DNA of 64,000 bases, taken from assembly GCA_023853785.1 (NCBI GenBank), contig JAJIRX010000941.1:1-64000 (forward strand). Reading direction: 5' to 3'. Position numbers and translations under genes: made by a program. Below the pieces are notes generated by a model. It saw only the letters and a list, made by a program, of their open reading frames with translations, did no database searches and was not told where the DNA came from. The DNA comes from Psilocybe azurescens. Its lineage: Eukaryota > Basidiomycota > Agaricomycetes > Agaricales > Agrocybaceae. Below, piece by piece: positions 59,022 through 64,000 of this stretch (position 1 is the first letter of the stretch; each line of letters opens with the position of its first letter).

Positions 59022-59414
59022 TCAGAAGGAGTGGAAGTCCATCGCTTCTACAAGCTCATTAATTTCCGTATGGTTCGCTTCTGTGGTGTTCACAATTCCG
59101 GCATTGTCGAGAAGATCTTCATCAACTCCTCCATAGTAGGGGTCAACGTGGTGCTCGTTGTCTGGGTTGTAGCTACAGTCTCGGAAGGAATGTCCGGGTG
59201 CGTATCGGTAGCAGTAGATGCACTTGAATTCGGGGCATTTGGGGCGAATATGTCCGGGTTCTCCGCACTGGTAGCAAGTGACCGACATTGTGCTCGTTGA
59301 GCGATTCGTTGTAGTAGACGGGCGTTGGACGAGCTTCGTTGACGAAGTTTTAGAACATCTGTTCTGTCTCAGCACGGAAAGCGGCATAACGGCTTCAAAG
59401 GAGAGATCAATCAC
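59022..59414 (-). pseudogene. Gag-type zinc-knuckle protein fragment
   Basis: The minus-strand frame has CYQCGEPGHIRPKC (CX2CX4HX4C) followed by CIYCYRYAPGHSFRDC (CX2CX6HX4C), then an acidic tail to a stop near 59022. Zinc knuckles bind the RNA in retrotransposon Gag. Upstream a better frame (FRAETEQMF) is broken by a stop near 59355. It lies between the LTR and the end of pol, an odd order. Confidence 0.75.
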
Positions 59415-60328
59415 ACCAAGGCAAACAATTCAAATAGCCCAACATCGTTTTGAAACCGCCCTAAACGTCGTCCCAGTACAAAAATAGATCAATGACTCAT
59501 CGACTCGATCAGATCACATCCGCATACACATCAAATCAAATTCACATATCTCTATCCGCACTTCCACACGTAATCCAGAGGCCCAGGAAAAGAAAAAGTG
59601 GAATAGCCGACAAGCTATTACTTTAGCCAGGTGCTCAACGGACCTACAACCAATCGCTTCAAACGCTTGGAAACATACCAAGTATATAAAATTTAGCGTA
59701 GGGAAACATATTTAAGTAGCATACAATTATTTGGTACGAGGTCAGTTTTTGACCTTGGAGAAAATCACAACTTGCTTCTTACACACCTACCTGCTCTAAA
59801 ACAAAAAACTCTAAAGACTAAATTCATCCAAAATTCGTGACGTCAGTCGTGATCATCGAAGTTTACCTTACATCACAAATCGCTCACATACTTGTTGTTA
59901 TCTGTCTCTCCACGTCCGCTTTCTGTCTCGCATCAACGCTCCGTCAGCCCCCCCGGTTTCGCACTTCTTGATCATGCTGGTCATTGTGGAAATATAGGCA
60001 CTCATTAACCCTTTGCCTGCTGAACATATACCTTCAGCAAACGAACCGTTGGCTGTTAAACAGTCACACCTACAAGGGAGGAATACTCAGTCCTAACCAG
60101 GACAGTTTACCTCATCTTCAGAGTCGTGGTTTTTGGAGATCGTCAAGGTGGAGATGTAGGGATGGGAGATCTCGAGGGAGTGGAGGCGGGAGGCTAAATC
60201 TGCGGTGAATTGTCAATGACTGGCAAAAATTGTACTGCTCGACGATAGGCAGGAGGACAAGCAGGAAGGAGACGGGAAGGAACGGTGCTCTGAAGAGGGG
60301 CACTAGTGAGAGGAAATACAGACGGTTT
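59415..60328. other. Unassigned sequence inside retrotransposon debris
   Basis: No ORF with a recognisable domain. It may be the untranslated or decayed middle of the element that carries the zinc knuckle. Confidence 0.35.
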
Positions 60329-60716
60329 TCATGCCGTGGGTGATTCATGACAATGCTTTCTTAACTCATTGTGGATTTCTCTTTCTAATCCCCACAATTG
60401 AAGTTGATCCAGCAAACTCGTTGCCATACTTTGTCGAACGCGAGATCGGAGCCTGGCAAGACAGATTTCTCGTTCTTCTTGCTGATGGGCTCTGGAGACT
60501 TTCACCAGTTTGTCGATGGCAAGAATAGTGTCTGGGTCTTCAAAGTACGAGCAGATTCTTTGAGCCGTCTCGCCGTCGGGCGAAGAGGTCCATGGCTTTG
60601 AAGGTTGACAGTGTTTGAGCATAACAAGGCACGGCAGGTCGTTTGCCCTCGTAGGCGAGAGTTGGCAGGGTTAGAAGAAGAGGAAGAAGCGGCAGGAGTA
60701 TCGATGAAAGACATAT
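60329..60716 (-). pseudogene. Probable Gag N-terminal region, frameshifted
   Basis: Minus strand: start MSFIDTPAASSSSSNPANSR near 60714. After a frame change AQRICSYFEDPDTILAIDKL, VKVSRAHQQEEREICLARL and MATSLLDQLQLWGLEREIHN to a stop at 60329. The Ser-rich start and helical, charged body suit a retrotransposon Gag. That is inference from position. Confidence 0.4.
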
Positions 60717-60851
60717 TGCGTAGTTTTGATAGTAGGGGTATGGTTTTAGAGATAGAACGACTTGGCCTTTTTAACTACTTTGGCAATTAGTGGAAGGCGT
60801 TGATAGAGCTCGTTCGATCTGATTTAGTTTGAGGCATAGAGATCTGGCTTG

Positions 60852-61322
60852 TGTTAGTTTTTTGTGATTAAACACTTTGTTTCTAATGTTCTACACTTGA
60901 TATTTGGACTTGTACAAATGGACACTTAGTTAGAATTCGCTCTTTTCGGTGTTTTTGCACACTGTTCTGTTAATAACTTTTTGTAGAGTAAAGTTATTCA
61001 AATTCTGATCACTGATCCGGAATCCCCTCGTTGAGACGGTTCCGGTGATATATAATTTGTCACGTAATTATAGGTTTGGTGTTTTGACGCAATATTGTGG
61101 ACACCTATAGTCACACCTTGCCATTTTTAGACACTTAGCCATGTAAAAGACCAGTATTCCTAATATGTCTGAGGAAACAAAGACACTAGAACAAGATTTG
61201 GAGTCTACAGAAGCAATTTACTATTTTCACTCATACTTGTCATTGTTGCACATTTGAGATTTGACTCTATTGTTACTCATCAGTATAGCTACTGATTTGT
61301 GCATTATTGTCTATTTCTAACA
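60852..61322. mobile_element. Solo LTR, copy 3
   Basis: 471 bp, TGTTAG ... CTAACA, duplication GCTTG at 60847-60851 and 61323-61327. Inserted between the Gag-like ORF and the end of pol. Confidence 0.9.
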
Positions 61323-61562
61323 GCTTGGTGGTGGGCAAGTTTAGCTGCGGCCGGGCAATAGTTCTGGTTTGCCGTTTCCTTCTGATCGATTGTTTTGTTG
61401 TATACGATGAGAATTTCTCTTTGCAGTGTCTCAAGCTCTTCTACCGTCTGATCGGTCAAAGGGGTATCAAAGATGGGAGTTTTGAGTTGGTTCGTTTCAG
61501 AGTTTCAAGTGAAGGAAGAGGTGATGTGTCAGAGAAGGTGAGGCATCAGGATGGCAGTGATG

Positions 61563-64000
61563 ATCAGAGTTTGTGTAATTGGTGGTATTCTTGAAGAGTC
61601 TCGCTGGCATCATCGAACGCTGTCGTCTTTTTCCCACATTGCTTCGGAGATAGGGAATCCCGTCCATTTGACAAGGTATTGATATTTTTGCTTGCCTTTC
61701 TTGGGTTTTTGTCCCGTCTTTCTGTGATTCAAAATAGTTTCAACTTCCCAGTGTTCTTCCTGATTTTTGATCTCAGGTGGCGGTCTAGGGAAGTTCGGTG
61801 CATATATTTCTGTTTCTTTGTATGGCATGAGTAGAGTGGCATGGAAAATGTTGTGGATCTTCCATATCTTGGGTATTTTGAGCCTGTACGTGAGAGGTCC
61901 CAAGACCTCTGTGATCGTGAACGGGCCTTCTCGTTTCGGTTTCATTTTCGAATGGTACCTCGTGGAGATGTTGCGGGAGTCTAGCCAAACTTTCGTTCCT
62001 TTCTCAAATGGTTTGAAGTTTGATTTTCGTCGTTCGGCTATTCTTTTGTCTTGCAAGTTCATGGGTGGCTAACGCTTCTTCTCGATCTTTTAGGAGATGT
62101 TTGACTTTTTCCTCCACCGATGGGGCTTTGGTGTTCTCAAATGCAAGTGGAATGGCCAACGGAGATGAACCTAAGGTGAGTTCGAACGGGGTCTTGACCC
62201 TTTCAGAGTGTTTCATGTTGTTGTGAGTGAATTCCAATGTTCCAATTGACTTGTTCCAATCGGTTGGGTGTGATGAACAATAGATGGATAGGTAGGCTTC
62301 TATTTCTTGGTTGAATCGCTCGGTGGTTCCGTCTCCTACCAGAGCATAAGCCGTAGTTAATTTGGACTTGATCCCTAAGAGTTTCATCAGTTCTTGGAAG
62401 ACTTTTGCGGTGAATAGGGGATCTCAGTCGGAGATAATGCTATCTGGGAGTCCAAATCGTTTGAAGAGGTTGTCAAGTAAGAGTTGAGCTACTCCCTCTG
62501 GCGTCAAGTGCCTCTCCCGGTTCCCCTTTTTCCGGCAAGGTATTAAAATCACCCCTTAGTAAGCCCATGGTCTACCACGACCATAATTGCATCCACGATC
62601 TGTCCTGCGCTGTTTTTAACCGGTGGTAAGTCAGTTAGAAAGTCCATAGAACAGTTTGCAAATGGTCGTGTAGAAGTTGGTCCAGCGATTGGCATGAAAG
62701 ACAGGTGAGAGGGATTTCTGTTAATTTGAATTGTTGACAGATTCCGCAGCCTTTGACGTATTGTTTTACCGAAGGATCGTAGCCCTGGCCACCAGTAATG
62801 TGCCTTTACTGTGTTGTAAGTTTCAAGTTCTCCAGGGTGTCCTGCCGATGGTAGATCGTGAAAGGATTTTACCGCTTGTTGTTGTAGGTTTTGGTTCTTT
62901 GGTAAATATGTTTTGTCTTTATAAAAATGACATTTTTTCTGTTGAATTCTTCTGTTCTCCAGTTGTCGAGGTCAGTTCGTAGATTCGATGGTCCTCCTTG
63001 TAGCAGAGCTTTTAAAATTTCCACAATATCTGTGTCGAATTCTTCTGAATCGATGATTTTCTGTTGTAGTTTGGTGTCGATTAGATTGACGAAAAGCTCC
63101 TCCAGTAGTAGAGTCACATCTTCGTTATCGTGGTCTTCGTCTGGTATAAAATCTGGCCTTCTTGATAAGGCGTCAGATTGAATCATTTTTGTCCCGGGCA
63201 TGTGGATTAGTTTCAGATCGAATTTGGATAGAAATAATGACCATCGAGCTTGCCGTCTGTTCAGATTTCTTGGGCTTCTGAAATAGGTCAGGTTCTTGTG
63301 GTCAGAATGGATGATCGTCGTATGTTCGGATCCTTGAATGTAGTGTCTCCATTCCTGTAATGCTTGTACAATTGCCAGGAGTTCTCGATCATAGATTTCG
63401 TAGTTCCTTTCTGTTGCGGAAAAGGTTTTCAAAATAAATGCGCATGGGTGTCTTTCGCCGTTTCCATCGAGTTGAGTCAAAACGGCTCCAGATGCATATT
63501 TAGAGGTGTCACATTCAATTTGAAATGGTTTGCTCGGGTCTGGCATTGAGAGAACCAGTTCTTCCGTGAATTGTCGTTTTAGTTCGTCGAACGCTCATTG
63601 AGCTGTGTCCGTCCATTCAAATTTCTTGTCCTTCTTTAGGAGGTCATTCAGGGGTTGTGCTACCGTAGAGGGCTTCCTGATGAATTTTCGGTAGAAATTT
63701 CAAATCCCAGGAATCCCCTGACTTGCTTGACTGTGGTAGGTGCAGGCCAGTCTCGGATTCCTTTGAGTTTCGATTGGTCCATGGAGATTTTTCCTTCTTT
63801 GATTATCATTCCCAGGTATTCGACTTTCCGTTGTCTGAAGACACATTTTTCTGGTTTGAGGTATAGGTCGTTATCTTTTAGCCTTTGTAGGACAATCCGT
63901 TTGTATCTTGCCAAATCTTCTTGATTTTCGGCAAAGATTAAGATGTCGTCCATGTAGATAATCACGAATCCTCCAGATATTTCGCCTTCGAACAGCGAAT
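61563..64000 (-). pseudogene. Ty3/gypsy chromovirus-type pol, cut by the window edge
   Basis: Right to left on the minus strand: reverse transcriptase with YMDDILIF (about 63955-63935), then [20 protein letters not shown]. RNase H follows with FQIECDTSKYASGAV (near 63515) and REL..IVQALQEWRHYIQG, IHSDHKNLTYF. Next is the integrase (GDGTTERFNQEIEAYLSIYC, near 62310), integrase C-terminus (VWLDSRNI...GPFTITEVLGPLTYRL) and a chromodomain (YLVKWTGFPISEAMWEKDD, near 61640) with stop near 61563. Breaks: frameshift near 63700 after GFLGF, TGA near 63595, TGA in the integrase SD-DP motif near 62430 (CGA to TGA would fit), loss of the HPQTDGQ motif, frameshift near 61630. The enzyme copies RNA to DNA and inserts it. 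This copy is dead. Confidence 0.9.

Overview
The window looks like a transposon-dense stretch of a mushroom-forming basidiomycete (Agaricomycetes). The few cellular genes have many short introns (about 40-70 nt). One is a six-exon, seven-helix membrane protein of a common basidiomycete type, and another is a small secreted cysteine-containing protein. The mobile elements are also basidiomycete types: KDZ-type transposases with CxC5/CxC6 cysteine clusters, DUF6729/3'-5' exonuclease genes, PIF/Harbinger with a Myb/SANT partner, Tc1-like elements and a chromodomain Ty3/gypsy element. I see no bacterial operons, rRNA or CRISPR.

Layout. 1-7.0 kb is AT-rich, with foldback MITEs, orphan 'word' arrays and a broken DDE transposase. 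7-16 kb is unique-looking sequence with decayed or many-exon genes: a secreted protein, a subtilisin-like protease and an unknown neighbour. 16.2-18.9 kb is a PIF/Harbinger element with a TTA target duplication. 19-50 kb is a nested stack of transposons. 50.3-56 kb is a cellular island with one clearly complete gene (54781-56004, minus) and one uncertain membrane-protein locus. 56.3-58.2 kb is another palindrome-array element. 58.5 kb to the right edge is LTR-retrotransposon debris, ending in a degraded gypsy pol on the minus strand.

The most interesting content is in 19-50 kb. At least seven elements there share one architecture, and five have a matching 8-bp target duplication. One end reads GAGGTCTTTAC and the other, inverted, reads GTGTACTTTAC or CAGTACTTTAC. 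Inside each end lies a dense array of a short word built on a CCA..TGG core, and the word differs between subfamilies. One element (24514-30956) carries a broken KDZ-type transposase gene, and another (42863-44019) keeps only the tail of such a gene. Three of these elements interrupt one DUF6729/exonuclease gene, which can be followed across about 13 kb in five pieces.

Four relatives carry the same extra module: a tRNA-like Pol III head, a conserved body of about 160 bp, and a minisatellite. In the youngest copy (38843-41536) the minisatellite is CpG-rich and intact. In the others nearly all CpG has become TpG/CpA. Later arrivals (Tc1-like elements, three near-identical solo LTRs) sit inside these elements. 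Homologous copies within the window show what the sites looked like before insertion.

The pieces form a layered history. DUF6729/exonuclease and unknown transposon genes were hit by KDZ-like elements, then by Tc1-like elements, then by recent solo LTRs. Nearly every transposon protein gene shows frameshifts or stops. All positions and family calls come from reading the sequence; no database search was possible.
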